Shown here: one piece after another, positions 25,993 through 34,251 of the stretch
How the letters are laid out: every line of letters starts with the position of its first letter
Numbering within the stretch: position 1 is the first letter of the stretch
Assembly: GCA_900472675.1 (NCBI GenBank)
Contig: UCJA01000005.1
Span: 188,848-252,847 of the forward strand
DNA: 64,000 bases
Reading direction: 5' to 3'
Origin: Hyphomicrobiales bacterium
GTDB lineage: Bacteria; Pseudomonadota; Alphaproteobacteria; Rhizobiales; Rhizobiaceae
Notes under the pieces: generated by a model
What the model saw: the letters and a program-made list of their open reading frames with translations, nothing else
Told to the model about the DNA's origin: nothing
Databases searched by the model: none
Position numbers and translations under genes: made by a program

Positions 25993-26710
25993 AGCGCGCC
26001 CCGTCGCCGGCCTGTTCTGGCGGCTCGTGGAAGCGCAGCACCGCGTCTCGACCATGAAACTGGTCGATACGGTGGAGGAGCAGGCGCTTCTCGAAAACCT
26101 GCTGGAAGAGACGAAGCCGGCTTACCCGCCCGAATGCGAAGGGCTGGATTATCTGTTGAAGACGCCCTTCCGCTATGGCCCAGCCTATCCGCATGGGTCG
26201 CGCTTTCGCCGCGCCGGCAAGACGCCGGGCGTCTTCTATGCGGCAGCAAGGGTCGAAACGGCGGTGGCCGAGCTCAGCTTCTACCGGCTGCTCTTCTTCG
26301 CGGAATCGCCGGACACCCCGTTTCCCGCCAATGCCGCGCAATACACCGGCTTTTCCGCAAGCGTCGAGACGGCTTTAGGCCTCGATCTCACCCTTTCGCC
26401 ACTCGTTGACGACTGCGCCGCCTGGGAGAGCCTGACCGACTACAGCGCCTGCCAGGCTCTGGCGGATGCGGCGCGGGACGCCGGCATGCAGGCGATCCTC
26501 TATCGCTCCGTGCGCGATCCCGCCCGGGGGCTCAATCTGGCGCTTCTGTCTGCCGCAGCCTTCGGCGCCCGCGAACCGGTGGAGCGACAGACCTGGCGCA
26601 TACGCCTGTCGGCAACAGGGGTGCAGGCGATCTGTGATTTTCCGGTGGTGCGGCTGGGCTTTGCCCTGTCCGATTTCGCCGCCGATCCGCGCTTGTCCGC
26701 CAAGCCGTAA
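25952..26710 (+). CDS. RES-domain toxin
   Basis: A 252-residue toxin of the RES family, NAD+-degrading enzymes with an ADP-ribosyltransferase-like fold. Conserved parts are FWRLVE, TPFRYGPAYPHGSRFRRAG (Arg and Tyr), GVFYAAARVETAVAELSFYR (Glu) and AILYRSVRDP (Ser). The start is ATG 25952, inside the antitoxin gene; no good ribosome site is visible, so it probably depends on translation of the antitoxin. RES toxins deplete NAD+ when freed from the Xre partner. It is slightly longer than many RES proteins because of the N-terminal extension. Confidence 0.92.
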   Translation: MSLPTWTPAALSSEARPVAGLFWRLVEAQHRVSTMKLVDTVEEQALLENLLEETKPAYPPECEGLDYLLKTPFRYGPAYPHGSRFRRAGKTPGVFYAAARVETAVAELSFYRLLFFAESPDTPFPANAAQYTGFSASVETALGLDLTLSPLVDDCAAWESLTDYSACQALADAARDAGMQAILYRSVRDPARGLNLALLSAAAFGAREPVERQTWRIRLSATGVQAICDFPVVRLGFALSDFAADPRLSAKP

Positions 26711-26721
26711 TCAGAAGCCCG

Positions 26722-27171
26722 CTAGTCGATCCGGGCAAGCGCCGCGCGCAGCGCCTGCGGCCCGGGGTCGCCGAGTTCCGCATCGATCTCTCCATGCACC
26801 TGCGTCCAGATCGGCAGGGCCGCGGCAAGCGCATGTGCTCCGTCCGGCGTCAGCGTCACCAGCCTGCCGCGCCGGTCCTTCGGGTCGGCCATTGAAATCA
26901 CCAGACCGCGCCGCTCCAGCACCTTCAGCGCAGCCGTCAGCGTCGTCCGGTCCATCGCCAAAACGCCCGCCACGGATTTCATCGTCGCGGGTTCTGGCCG
27001 GTTCAGCGACATCAGCAGCGAAAACTGCCCATTGGTGAGGCCTGTCGGCTTCATCGCCTGGTCGAAACGGCGGGCAAGTGCGCGGGCCGAACGCTGCACC
27101 GCCAGGCACAGGCAGGTGTCGCGCACATGCAGCGTGGTGGAAAAAGGAATCACAACGGGGTTTGACAGCAT
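26722..27171 (-). CDS. MarR-family transcriptional regulator
   Basis: A 149-residue winged-helix repressor. The HTH region TMKSVAGVLAMDRTTLTAALKVLERRGLV is followed by the wing DPKDRRGRLV. Several N-terminal Cys (RDTCLCLAVQRSA) sit at the start of helix 1, where redox-sensing MarR proteins carry their reactive Cys, so thiol sensing is possible. It is divergent from the DUF899 operon. A perfect palindrome GTTGATATCAAC (27183-27194) lies between the starts and is the likely operator for both directions. Confidence 0.92.
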   Translation of the reverse strand: MLSNPVVIPFSTTLHVRDTCLCLAVQRSARALARRFDQAMKPTGLTNGQFSLLMSLNRPEPATMKSVAGVLAMDRTTLTAALKVLERRGLVISMADPKDRRGRLVTLTPDGAHALAAALPIWTQVHGEIDAELGDPGPQALRAALARID

Positions 27172-27182
27172 CCCACATGTAT

Positions 27183-27194
27183 GTTGATATCAAC
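27183..27194. promoter_or_regulatory. Putative MarR operator
   Basis: Perfect 12-bp palindrome GTTGATATCAAC in the 54-bp space between the divergent MarR and DUF899 starts. TTGACA occurs on the plus strand at 27162-27167 and on the minus strand at 27203-27208, so a bound dimer would sit over both promoters. The -10 boxes are weak. Confidence 0.6.
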
Positions 27195-27225
27195 CTATCT
27201 TGTCAAGCAGGAGGAGGCTTCAGAC

Positions 27226-27978
27226 ATGGATGTGACCCAATCGCCGCTCAATCCCGTGGTCTCGCCTGACGCGTGGCTGGAGGCGCGCCGTGAACTTCTG
27301 GCGCTGGAGAAACAGGAGACCCGGCTGCGCGACCGGGTGCGTGCTGCCCGCCGGGCGCTGCCCTGGGTGAGGGTGGACAAGCCCTATGCCTTCGAGACGC
27401 AAAAGGGCAGCCGCTCGCTGGCTGATCTGTTCGATGGCCGCAGCCAGCTGCTCGTCTATCATTTCATGTTCGGGCCGGACTGGGACGCGGGCTGCGTCGG
27501 CTGCTCCCTGATGTCCGATCAGGTGGATGGCATGCTGCCCCACCTCAACAACCACGACGTCACCTGGGTCGCGGTCTCGCGGGCGCCGCTGGAAAAGATC
27601 GAGGCCTACCGCCGGCGCATGGGCTGGCACTTCCCCTGGGTCTCGTCCTTCGGCAGTGACTTCAACCGGGATTTCCATGTCTCCTTCACGCCGGAAGATC
27701 TGTCCCGGGAGACGGTTTCCTACAACTACACCGAGGTGCCACGCGCCCAGGCTCACGACGAGCTGCCCGGCCTCTCCGCCTTCTACCGGGGTAGCGAAGG
27801 CCAGATCTTCCACACCTATTCAAGCTATGCGCGGGGCGGTGAGGAACTCTGCGGCACGCTGATGGCGCTGGACCGGGCACCGCTCGGACGCAACGAGACC
27901 ACCACCATGGATTTCGTGAAGCGTCACGACGAATATTCCGCAAGCCCGGCCGGTGCGGCGAGCTGCTGCTGCTGCTGA
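27226..27978 (+). CDS. DUF899 (thioredoxin-like) protein with poly-Cys tail
   Basis: A 250-residue member of DUF899, a thioredoxin-fold family. The core has FDGRSQLLVYHFMFGPDWDAGCVGCSLMSDQVDG, where C..C sits at the redox position, followed by VSRAPLEKIEAYRRRMGWHFPWVSS and FNRDFHVSF. The protein ends in SCCCC, encoded by repeated TGC codons. Start ATG 27226 is set by GGAGGAGG. A VOC protein follows after 37 bp, forming an operon under the divergent MarR. Function is unknown; a peroxidase or metal-handling role is conceivable. Confidence 0.9.
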   Translation: MDVTQSPLNPVVSPDAWLEARRELLALEKQETRLRDRVRAARRALPWVRVDKPYAFETQKGSRSLADLFDGRSQLLVYHFMFGPDWDAGCVGCSLMSDQVDGMLPHLNNHDVTWVAVSRAPLEKIEAYRRRMGWHFPWVSSFGSDFNRDFHVSFTPEDLSRETVSYNYTEVPRAQAHDELPGLSAFYRGSEGQIFHTYSSYARGGEELCGTLMALDRAPLGRNETTTMDFVKRHDEYSASPAGAASCCCC

Positions 27979-28015
27979 GGATTGTAGATTGGCAAAACCA
28001 TCGAGGAGAACCCCA

Positions 28016-28837
28016 ATGTTGCAGACCCTATCGCAGACAAGATCGCAAGCGCATGGCAAGTTCATCTGGGTCGAACTGATGACGACCGACACCCGCCCGG
28101 CGGGGGATTTCTACCGCACGGTGCTCGGCTGGAACGTTGAGGAGATGGCCATGCCGGGTGCGGAGGACGCGCCACCCTATTATGTGTTCGGCGTGGTGGA
28201 GGCGGCCAGTTGCGCCGGCGTCGCCGGCATGATGACCATCCCGCCCGAGCTGGAGGGGCAGGTGCCGCCCAACTGGACGGGCTATGTCGCGGTCGATGAC
28301 GTGGACGAGACCGCCGGCCTGTTTATGGCGGCCGGCGGTCAGATACGGCGGGAGCCTCAGGATATTCCAGGTGTTGGCCGCTTTGCCGTTGTGGCGGATC
28401 CGCATGGCGCGGTGCTCTGCATCATGGCGCCGCAGCCGGGCGGAGAACCGCCGCCGGAGCCGACGCCGGATGCACCGGGCACGCTCGGCTGGTGCGAACT
28501 CTATGCGGAAGACGCGCGTGAGGCCTTCGATTTCTATGAAAAGGTGTTCGGTTGGACGGTGGATCACGACATGGACATGGGGCCCCTGGGGATCTACCGC
28601 ATCTTCGCCCACAGGGGTCGGCAGGTTGGCGGCATGATGACCCGGACCCCGGATATTCCCATGGCCTGCTGGAGCTATTACTTCAATACGGAGGCGATCG
28701 ATGCGGCCATTGCGCGGCTGACATCGCTCGGCGGCGTCGTGGTCCATGGTCCGATGGAAGTGCCGGGCGGCGCCTGGATCGTCCAGGCGAAAGACCCGCA
28801 GGGTGCCCATTTCGCCATGGTCGCACCAAGGCGCTGA
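28016..28837 (+). CDS. Two-domain VOC (glyoxalase/bleomycin-resistance) protein
   Basis: A 273-residue protein with two VOC modules. The first spans about residues 12-135 (GKFIWVELMTTDTRPAGDFYRTVLGW ... FAVVADPHGAVLCIM). The second spans about residues 150-272 (GTLGWCELYAEDAREAFDFYEKVFGW ... WIVQAKDPQGAHFAMV). Each repeats the beta-alpha-beta-beta-beta motif; metal-ligand residues such as the H/E at strand ends are only partly kept. Relatives include hydroxylase-like and dioxygenase-like VOC proteins of unknown substrate. Start ATG 28016 follows GAGGAGAA. It is the second gene of the MarR-controlled operon. Confidence 0.88.
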   Translation: MLQTLSQTRSQAHGKFIWVELMTTDTRPAGDFYRTVLGWNVEEMAMPGAEDAPPYYVFGVVEAASCAGVAGMMTIPPELEGQVPPNWTGYVAVDDVDETAGLFMAAGGQIRREPQDIPGVGRFAVVADPHGAVLCIMAPQPGGEPPPEPTPDAPGTLGWCELYAEDAREAFDFYEKVFGWTVDHDMDMGPLGIYRIFAHRGRQVGGMMTRTPDIPMACWSYYFNTEAIDAAIARLTSLGGVVVHGPMEVPGGAWIVQAKDPQGAHFAMVAPRR

Positions 28838-28885
28838 GGTCGGCAACCGAAGTTTACTACAGCCGCTGACTCGCAAATTTGGGGG

Positions 28886-29182
28886 TCAGGCAGTCCCGCC
28901 GCTGGCGGAAAAAGTCTTGCGGAGCGTCGGTCGAAAGGCGCGGTCTGCGGATGCGGGCCGCGTGAACGTGCGCGAACTCGATAGGAAGACGGCGATCGAC
29001 GCAAGCCGCTCCGGATCGGTCATGCCACGGCAATAGTAACGGTAGACGATCTGCGGGACCGCATCGGCGGCACTGTCGCTGCCTGTTTCCCCGTGGCGAC
29101 AGGCGAGGCGCACGGCTTCCCGCATCGTCCTCAGGTCATGCATGGTCATGGCATGGGGAAACCAGGTTTCATCCAAAGGCAT
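28886..29182 (-). CDS. Small rhizobial protein of unknown function
   Basis: A 98-residue protein. ATG 29182 has GGGAGGAG at good spacing. It contains DLRTMREAVRLACRHG, then PQIVYRYYCRGMTDPERLASIAVFLSSSR and a basic tail (SADRAFRPTLRKTF). There is no signal peptide or membrane segment. The YRYYCRGMxDPxRLA core looks conserved-type rather than random, and codon use fits. The function is not known to me. It is convergent with the VOC gene. Confidence 0.65.
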   Translation of the reverse strand: MPLDETWFPHAMTMHDLRTMREAVRLACRHGETGSDSAADAVPQIVYRYYCRGMTDPERLASIAVFLSSSRTFTRPASADRAFRPTLRKTFSASGGTA

Positions 29183-29310
29183 GATGCTCCTCCCAGAATT
29201 ACTCCGAAAATAACATACATCAATTTGGACCCCTGTCCGGCTTCGTCCGAAACCGTACTCGCACCCGCGGTAAACGTGGTCGCGGATTTGAAGACAGGCG
29301 AGGGACGCTG

Positions 29311-29547
29311 TTACTGCAGATTCATCGCAGATTTGAACGGAACCTCGCGAACGATGGTGCCGTCTTCGGTACAGATCTCGAACCTCTGGCCGTCGACGAC
29401 TTCGCCGGCGAGAACCAGTTCCGCCAGCATTTCGCGCGCCGCAAGGATCGCCTCCTGATGGGCGTGCTCCGCGGACGGAAATTCGATGCCCTCCGGGTCT
29501 TTCTCGACGATGCCGTTCTTGCGGATGTGGAAATAGTATCGGGTCAT
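29311..29547 (-). CDS. DUF6894-family small protein
   Basis: A 78-residue protein beginning MTRYYFHIRKNGIVEKDPEGIEF, the hallmark of DUF6894 (a Tyr/Phe-rich strand, D-x-x-G-x-E/D-F), followed by a helix AEHAHQEAILAAREMLAE and a beta-rich end with RFEICTEDGTIVREVPF. Start ATG 29547 uses AAGGTGAG; the longer frame upstream is unsupported. The family is very common in Rhizobiales as stand-alone genes of unknown function. Confidence 0.88.
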   Translation of the reverse strand: MTRYYFHIRKNGIVEKDPEGIEFPSAEHAHQEAILAAREMLAELVLAGEVVDGQRFEICTEDGTIVREVPFKSAMNLQ

Positions 29548-29744
29548 GTACTCACCTTGATGATCATCGCCTAACGACGACAACCGGTTCTCGTTCCCGG
29601 CTTTCGTCTTCGTGATCGTCAACCGGAGCGGCAGGCGAACAACCGCCTCCCTTGCGGGCGTTCAAACCGGCTCTGCGGGGCGCGTGGTATCCAGCACGCC
29701 GGCGCACCGTTGAGGGGGCGGGCGTCGGAAATGATGGCGCTGGG

Positions 29745-29939
29745 TTAGAGACGGTTGATCTGGCCGAGCGGGTCGGACTGTGCTGCGGCCGTGCCGGCAC
29801 GGTAGCCCTCGACCCAGGCGTCCAGCCGTTCGTTGCGCATGTCGTCCACATAGGGACAGGCGGCCGGACTCATGCCGGTTTCGGCGGCCTTGCGGCCGTC
29901 TTCGAGAATTTGAGCAAGTATGTGCGGGGACCAGGCCAT
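29745..29939 (-). CDS. Rmf/CrpP-family small protein
   Basis: A 64-residue protein. It shows the ribosome-modulation-factor-like pattern: a first helix with G..AA..G, then CPYVDDMRNERLDAWVEGYRAG, in which CPY and W-x-x-G-Y/W are the family residues. In gammaproteobacteria Rmf dimerises 70S ribosomes; in rhizobia the role is not established. It starts with ATG 29939 and stands alone, upstream of the repeat block. Confidence 0.75.
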   Translation of the reverse strand: MAWSPHILAQILEDGRKAAETGMSPAACPYVDDMRNERLDAWVEGYRAGTAAAQSDPLGQINRL

Positions 29940-29996
29940 GCGCCCGACAATCCTACGATGCTGTGCAAAGTCAAACTAAAACGCGGCAGATGCGCG

Positions 29997-30040
29997 AATG
30001 AGGTCGCTGAAAGGAAAATGAGGTCGCGGGAAGGCAAATG
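29997..30040. repeat. 20-bp direct repeat, 2.2 copies
   Basis: AATGAGGTCGC at 29997 recurs at 30017 with a similar 9-bp spacer, and AATGCG begins a third copy at 30037. It lies directly before the tandem 330-bp repeats. Confidence 0.6.
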
Positions 30041-30050
30041 CGACCCTCGT

Positions 30051-30846
30051 CCCCCTCACCAAGTTCGCCGAACCGCTCGGCGAGCCTCGCGGGGCGAACC
30101 ATCCTCTCCCACAAGGGGAGAGGGGGCGCCGCGTCTGCCGCTGCCATCTGTGCCCTCAATGACCACCGCCATCGCTGTCGCCCGGCTGCGTCATCTTCGG
30201 GGCGCTAACCTCTCCTCCGTCATGCTCGACCTCTCCGCCAGCCGGGCACTGTCCTCTCCTTCGTCATCCTCGACCCATCCTTCGCCATGCTCGACCTCTC
30301 CTTCGTCATCCTCGGGCTTGACCCGAGGATCCAGCCGACGCGCGTCTGCGCGGCGAGAGACCCACTCCGCAACACTCTTCCCCCTCACCAAGTTCGCCGA
30401 ACCGCTCGGCGAGCCTCGCGGGGCGAACTATCCTCTCCCACAAGGGGAGAGGGGGGCGCCGCGCCTGCCGCTGCCGCCTGTGCCCTCAATGACCACCGCC
30501 ATCGCTATCGTCCCGGCTGCGTCATCTTCGGGGCGCTGACCTCTCCTTCGTCATCCTCGACCCCTCCGCCAGCCGAGCACTGTCCTCTCCTTCGTCATCC
30601 TCGACCCATCCTTCGCCATGCTCGACCTCTCCTTCGTCATCCTCGGGCTTGACCCGAGGATCCAGCCGACGCGCGTCTGCGCGGCGAGAGACCCACTCCG
30701 CAACACTCTTCCCCCTCACCAAGTTCGCCGAACCGCTCGGCGAGCCTCGCGGGGCGAACTATCCTCTCCCACAAGGGGAGAGGGGGGCGCCGCGTCTGCC
30801 GCTGCCATCTGTGCCCTCAATGACCACCGCCATCGCTATCGCCCGG
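30051..30846. repeat. Tandem ~330-bp repeat block (two full copies and a partial third)
   Basis: The phrase beginning AAGTTCGCCGAACCGCTCGG starts at 30061, 30390 and 30721, so the period is 329-331 bp. Each copy holds a hairpin element (CTCTCCC ACAA GGGGAGAG), a GC-rich spacer with several GTCATCCTCGAC-like half-units, and in the two full copies one REP-like palindrome (30305-30333 and 30636-30664). The third copy stops at about 30846, before the palindrome. The copies differ by only a few bases, so duplication was recent. There is no convincing gene; the minus-strand frames within are repeat translations. Confidence 0.9.
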
Positions 30847-30913
30847 GGACAGCTCAGACCCATGCCTTGATCGGAGAGCCCGCAGCGGGCTATGGTCCGG
30901 CCCATGAATCCAC

Positions 30914-31705
30914 ATGCTGCCCGGAAACCCGATGCCACACCCACTGCCTGATCTGCGCGCGAAACTGCGGCGGATCAATCGCGGGGGCGACCCCTGGGCG
31001 ATGCGCTGGCAGGTGCTGCTGGCGGTCATCGATCTCGCCATCCTCGCCTTCTTCCTGCTCGGCCCCTACCTCCGCTCCGGCCCGACCTACCTCGTCATCG
31101 ACTACGCGATCGCGGTCTGGATCATGGTCGAGATGGCGGCCCGTGCCCTGGCGGCCCCGAGCCTGAAGAACTGGCTGAAGCAAACGCTGACCTGGATCGA
31201 CTTCGTCGTCCTCGCCACCCTCCTGTTTCCCGACCTTCTCTATAATTTCGCCTTCCTGCGCATCATGCGGCTCTGGGCGATCGGCAATAGCCCGCTGCTG
31301 CGCCAGGCCCTGCGCTGGGCCGGCTACGACCATTTGCAGGATGTCGTGCATGCGGTGCTGAACTTCCTGGTCTTCCTCTTCGTCGTCACCGGCTTCGTCT
31401 ACACGAGCTTCTTCTACAACCGGGAGGGAATGGAGGGTTTTGTCGACGCCCTGTATTTCACCGTGGCCACCATCACCACCACCGGCTTTGGCGATATCAC
31501 CCTGCCGGGCACGATCGGCAAGCTGACCTCGGTCGTGACGATGATCATCGGCATTTCCCTGTTCGTGCGGCTTGCCCAGGCGGTGGTGCGGCCGCTCAAG
31601 GTCCGCTTCTCCTGTCCCCGCTGCGGCCTGCAGCGACACGACCTCGATGCCGTCCATTGCAAGGCCTGCGGCGAGATCCTGAACATCCCGAACGACGAAG
31701 CCTGA
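30914..31705 (+). CDS. Voltage-gated-type potassium channel with C-terminal zinc ribbon
   Basis: A 263-residue inner-membrane channel. Six hydrophobic segments can be traced: about residues 32-52, 60-80, 92-112, the Arg-containing S4-like FLRIMRLWAIGNSPLLRQALR, then FLVFLFVVTGFVYTSFF, and a last one (LTSVVTMIIGISLFVRLAQ). The pore loop before the last helix holds TITTTGFGDI, a K+ selectivity filter (TxGFGD). The C-terminus is a zinc ribbon, CPRC-x11-CKAC. The start may be the ATG at 30932 instead. It is monocistronic downstream of the repeat block. Confidence 0.88.
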   Translation: MLPGNPMPHPLPDLRAKLRRINRGGDPWAMRWQVLLAVIDLAILAFFLLGPYLRSGPTYLVIDYAIAVWIMVEMAARALAAPSLKNWLKQTLTWIDFVVLATLLFPDLLYNFAFLRIMRLWAIGNSPLLRQALRWAGYDHLQDVVHAVLNFLVFLFVVTGFVYTSFFYNREGMEGFVDALYFTVATITTTGFGDITLPGTIGKLTSVVTMIIGISLFVRLAQAVVRPLKVRFSCPRCGLQRHDLDAVHCKACGEILNIPNDEA

Positions 31706-31804
31706 GGCGTAAGGCCCCGACGCCATTGCGGGTGAGCATTGCGCAGCCGGTTCTGCCGTTGTAAGCGCACACCGGCGATACAGGTTTCGCCGGGGGACAT
31801 GCAC

Positions 31805-32128
31805 ATGGCAGCCGATGACGACGAATATATCTACGACGACGTGACCGGCGAATGGCGTCCGGCCTCCGAGATCGCGGCTGCTGCCGCTGCCGCAGAAACC
31901 TCCGCCGCAGGGGCAGGGCAGGTGGTGGATGCCGCCGGAACGCCTCTGAAAGATGGCGACGCCGTCACGCTGATCAAGGACCTCAAGGTCAAGGGCGCCG
32001 GCCAGACCCTCAAGCAGGGCACGCTGATCAAGTCGATCCGGCTCACGGAAAACCCCGAGGAAATCGACTGCCGCCACGATGCCATCAAGGGCCTCGTTCT
32101 GCGCACCGAGTTCGTCCGCAAGCGCTGA
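31805..32128 (+). CDS. PhnA/YjdM-like domain protein
   Basis: A 107-residue protein. The N-terminal 45 residues are acidic then Ala-rich (DDDEYIYDDVTGEW; AAAAAAAETSAAG). The remainder matches the C-terminal domain of PhnA/YjdM: VVDAAGTPLKDGDAVTLIKDLKVKGAGQTLKQGT, then IRLTENPEEIDCRHDAIKGLVLRTEFVRK. The usual N-terminal zinc ribbon of YjdM is missing and replaced by the acidic tail. Start ATG 31805 has GGGGGA 7 nt upstream. Function is unknown; despite the name the family is not proven to act on phosphonates. Confidence 0.85.
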   Translation: MAADDDEYIYDDVTGEWRPASEIAAAAAAAETSAAGAGQVVDAAGTPLKDGDAVTLIKDLKVKGAGQTLKQGTLIKSIRLTENPEEIDCRHDAIKGLVLRTEFVRKR

Positions 32129-32134
32129 GAACCT

Positions 32135-32527
32135 CTACGGGAAGCTCTTGAGATAGGCGATCACGTCGTCGATCTCGCTCTGCGTCCAAAGGCCCCAGAA
32201 GCGCATCGCGGTGCCCGGCACCTTGCGCTTCGGGCTGTAGAGGAATTCGGAAAGTGCGGCCTCGTCCCAGATGAGGCCGTTTGCGCCCGCATCCTTCATT
32301 GCCTGCGAATAGCGGAAGGTCGGCACGCTGCCGGCCGTGCGGCCGACAACGCCCTTCAGCGTCGGGCCGAACCGGTTGGCGTCGCTGTCCACCGCATGGC
32401 AGGAACTGCAGCTCTGGAACACCCGCTTGCCATGCGCGAGATCGGCAGCCTGAGCCTGCGGCGTAAGCAGCATCGAAGCCGCCAGCGCAAAGGCTAGCCC
32501 ACAGGTCCTGCGCAGATCGACACCCAT
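32135..32527 (-). CDS. Class I c-type cytochrome
   Basis: A 130-residue periplasmic haem protein. Signal peptide: CGLAFALAASMLLTPQAQA before ADLAHG. The haem motif CSSCHAVD lies near residue 40. The FGPTLKGVVGR loop and a later KVPGTAMRFWG supply the axial Met, as in mitochondrial-type cytochrome c2. It ends with SEIDDVIAYLKSF. It carries electrons in the periplasm, probably between a bc1 complex and an oxidase or dehydrogenase. It is convergent with the PhnA-like gene. Confidence 0.93.
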   Translation of the reverse strand: MGVDLRRTCGLAFALAASMLLTPQAQAADLAHGKRVFQSCSSCHAVDSDANRFGPTLKGVVGRTAGSVPTFRYSQAMKDAGANGLIWDEAALSEFLYSPKRKVPGTAMRFWGLWTQSEIDDVIAYLKSFP

Positions 32528-32553
32528 GCCGAACGCTCCTCCAGCCCGATGCC

Positions 32554-34143
32554 TCAGCGCTTCAGGCTGCCGAGAATGCCGCGCACCAGTGCCCGGCCCA
32601 CCTGGGTCGCGACCGTGCGGGTGACGCTCTTCAGCGCCGCTTCCACCATGGTCTCGCGCTGGTAGCCGGAACGGCCGGCCGTCCGGGGTGCTGAGCGATT
32701 GCTGGCGCGGCCGGGCGGCTCCTCGTCGTCCCGGCCGAAGCCGGGCAGCGTCCAGCCGCTGGTGTCGCCGGATCCGGCGGGCGGCGCGGGTTCCACCTCG
32801 TCCTGCGCCTTGCGGGCGGCGGCCGCGTCGGCTGATTGTTTGGCCCGCGCCGCCAGCATTTCGAAGGCCGATTCGCGGTCGAGATCCTCGTCATAGACCC
32901 CCATCACTGGGCTCCGGTCGATCACGCCCTGGCGTTCCGCATCGGTCAGCGGCCCGATCCGGCCGGACGGCGGGCGGATCAGCGTGCGCTCTACGATCGA
33001 AGGCGCGCCCTTGGCCTCCAGCGTCGAGACCAGCGCCTCGCCAGTGCCAAGGTTGGTAATTGCCTCCTCGGTCTTGAAGGCCGGGTTGGCGCGGAATGTG
33101 TCGGCAGCCGTGCGCACCGCCTTCTGCTCGCGCGGCGTATAGGCGCGCAGCGCATGCTGCACCCGGTTGCCGAGCTGCGCCAGAACGGTTTCCGGCACGT
33201 CGAGCGGGTTCTGCGTCACGAAATAGACGCCGACGCCCTTGGAGCGGATCAGCCGCACCACCTGTTCGATGCGTTCGGTGAGCACCCGGGGCGCGTCGTT
33301 GAACAGCAGATGCGCCTCGTCGAAAAAGAACACCAGCTTGGGCTTTTCCGGATCGCCGATTTCCGGCAGTTCCTCGAACAGCTCCGACAGCAGCCACAGC
33401 AGAAAAGTGCCATAAAGCCGCGGGTTCATCATCAGTCTGTCGGCCGCCAGCACCGAGATCTGCCCATAGCCATTGGCGGGGTTGATTCGCATGATGTCGG
33501 TGATCTTCAGCGCCGGCTCGCCGAAGAAGTGCTCGGCGCCCTGTTGCTCGAGCACCAGCAGGCCCCGCTGGATGGAGGCTACGGAGGCCTTGGAAATCTG
33601 CCCGAACTGGCCGGACAGCTCGGAAGCATTGTCAGCCATATAGTTGAGGAGCGCGGTAAAATCCTTGAGGTCGAGCAGCGGCAGGCCCGCCTTGTCGGCC
33701 AGCTTGAAGGCGATGTTGATGACGCCTTCCTGCGGCTCGGAGGCATCCATCAGCCGCGATAGCAGCAGCGGCCCCATGTCGGCGATCGTGGTGCGCACCC
33801 GGTGGCCCTTCTCGCCGAACAGGTCCCAGAAGATCACCGGAAACTTGTCGAACTCGTAGTCGGAAAAGCCGATTTCCTCCGCCCGTTTGGCAAGAAAGTC
33901 CTTTGGCTCGCCCTTGGCAGCGACGCCTGAAAGGTCGCCCTTGATGTCGGCGGCAAACACCGGCACGCCGGCCCGGGAAAAGCCTTCCGCCAGCACTTGC
34001 AGGCTCACCGTCTTGCCGGTGCCGGTCGCCCCTGTAATCAACCCGTGCCGGTTGCCGAACTTCAGTTCCAGGTATTCAGGCTTGTTCGGCGTGTCATCGG
34101 GCTTGCGGCTGCCGCCAATGAACAGTTTTCCCGTCTCGTCCAT
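32554..34143 (-). CDS. HerA/DUF853-family ATPase
   Basis: A 529-residue P-loop ATPase. Walker A: GLITGATGTGKTVSLQVL; Walker B-like LVFFFDEAHLLF; the arginine/sensor region FVTQNPLDVPETVLAQLGNRVQHALR is typical of the HerA/FtsK-related DUF853 family (YjgR-like). The C-terminal 100 residues are low-complexity and Pro/Gly/Arg-rich, followed by a conserved ETMVEAALKSVTRTVATQVGRALVRGILGSLKR tail. Function is unknown; DNA translocation is suspected for the family. Start ATG 34143 follows GGGAGGCC, rejecting a longer frame. Confidence 0.9.
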   Translation of the reverse strand: MDETGKLFIGGSRKPDDTPNKPEYLELKFGNRHGLITGATGTGKTVSLQVLAEGFSRAGVPVFAADIKGDLSGVAAKGEPKDFLAKRAEEIGFSDYEFDKFPVIFWDLFGEKGHRVRTTIADMGPLLLSRLMDASEPQEGVINIAFKLADKAGLPLLDLKDFTALLNYMADNASELSGQFGQISKASVASIQRGLLVLEQQGAEHFFGEPALKITDIMRINPANGYGQISVLAADRLMMNPRLYGTFLLWLLSELFEELPEIGDPEKPKLVFFFDEAHLLFNDAPRVLTERIEQVVRLIRSKGVGVYFVTQNPLDVPETVLAQLGNRVQHALRAYTPREQKAVRTAADTFRANPAFKTEEAITNLGTGEALVSTLEAKGAPSIVERTLIRPPSGRIGPLTDAERQGVIDRSPVMGVYDEDLDRESAFEMLAARAKQSADAAAARKAQDEVEPAPPAGSGDTSGWTLPGFGRDDEEPPGRASNRSAPRTAGRSGYQRETMVEAALKSVTRTVATQVGRALVRGILGSLKR

Positions 34144-34251
34144 GCAACTATGGCCTCCCTCGCAGCGTTCTGTGAAGGTTATAGGGTGTGCTGCAGGGGT
34201 GGGCAACGGGGCGCGTTTCCCGCGGTGCAGCACGGTAAGCTGGGTGGCGAC

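Noticed and set aside
30191-30722. Two near-identical 66-aa minus-strand frames (MVRGKSVAEWVS...)
   Set aside because: They are translations of the 330-bp repeat, include the REP-like palindrome, and have no ribosome site; the identity follows from the DNA repeat.
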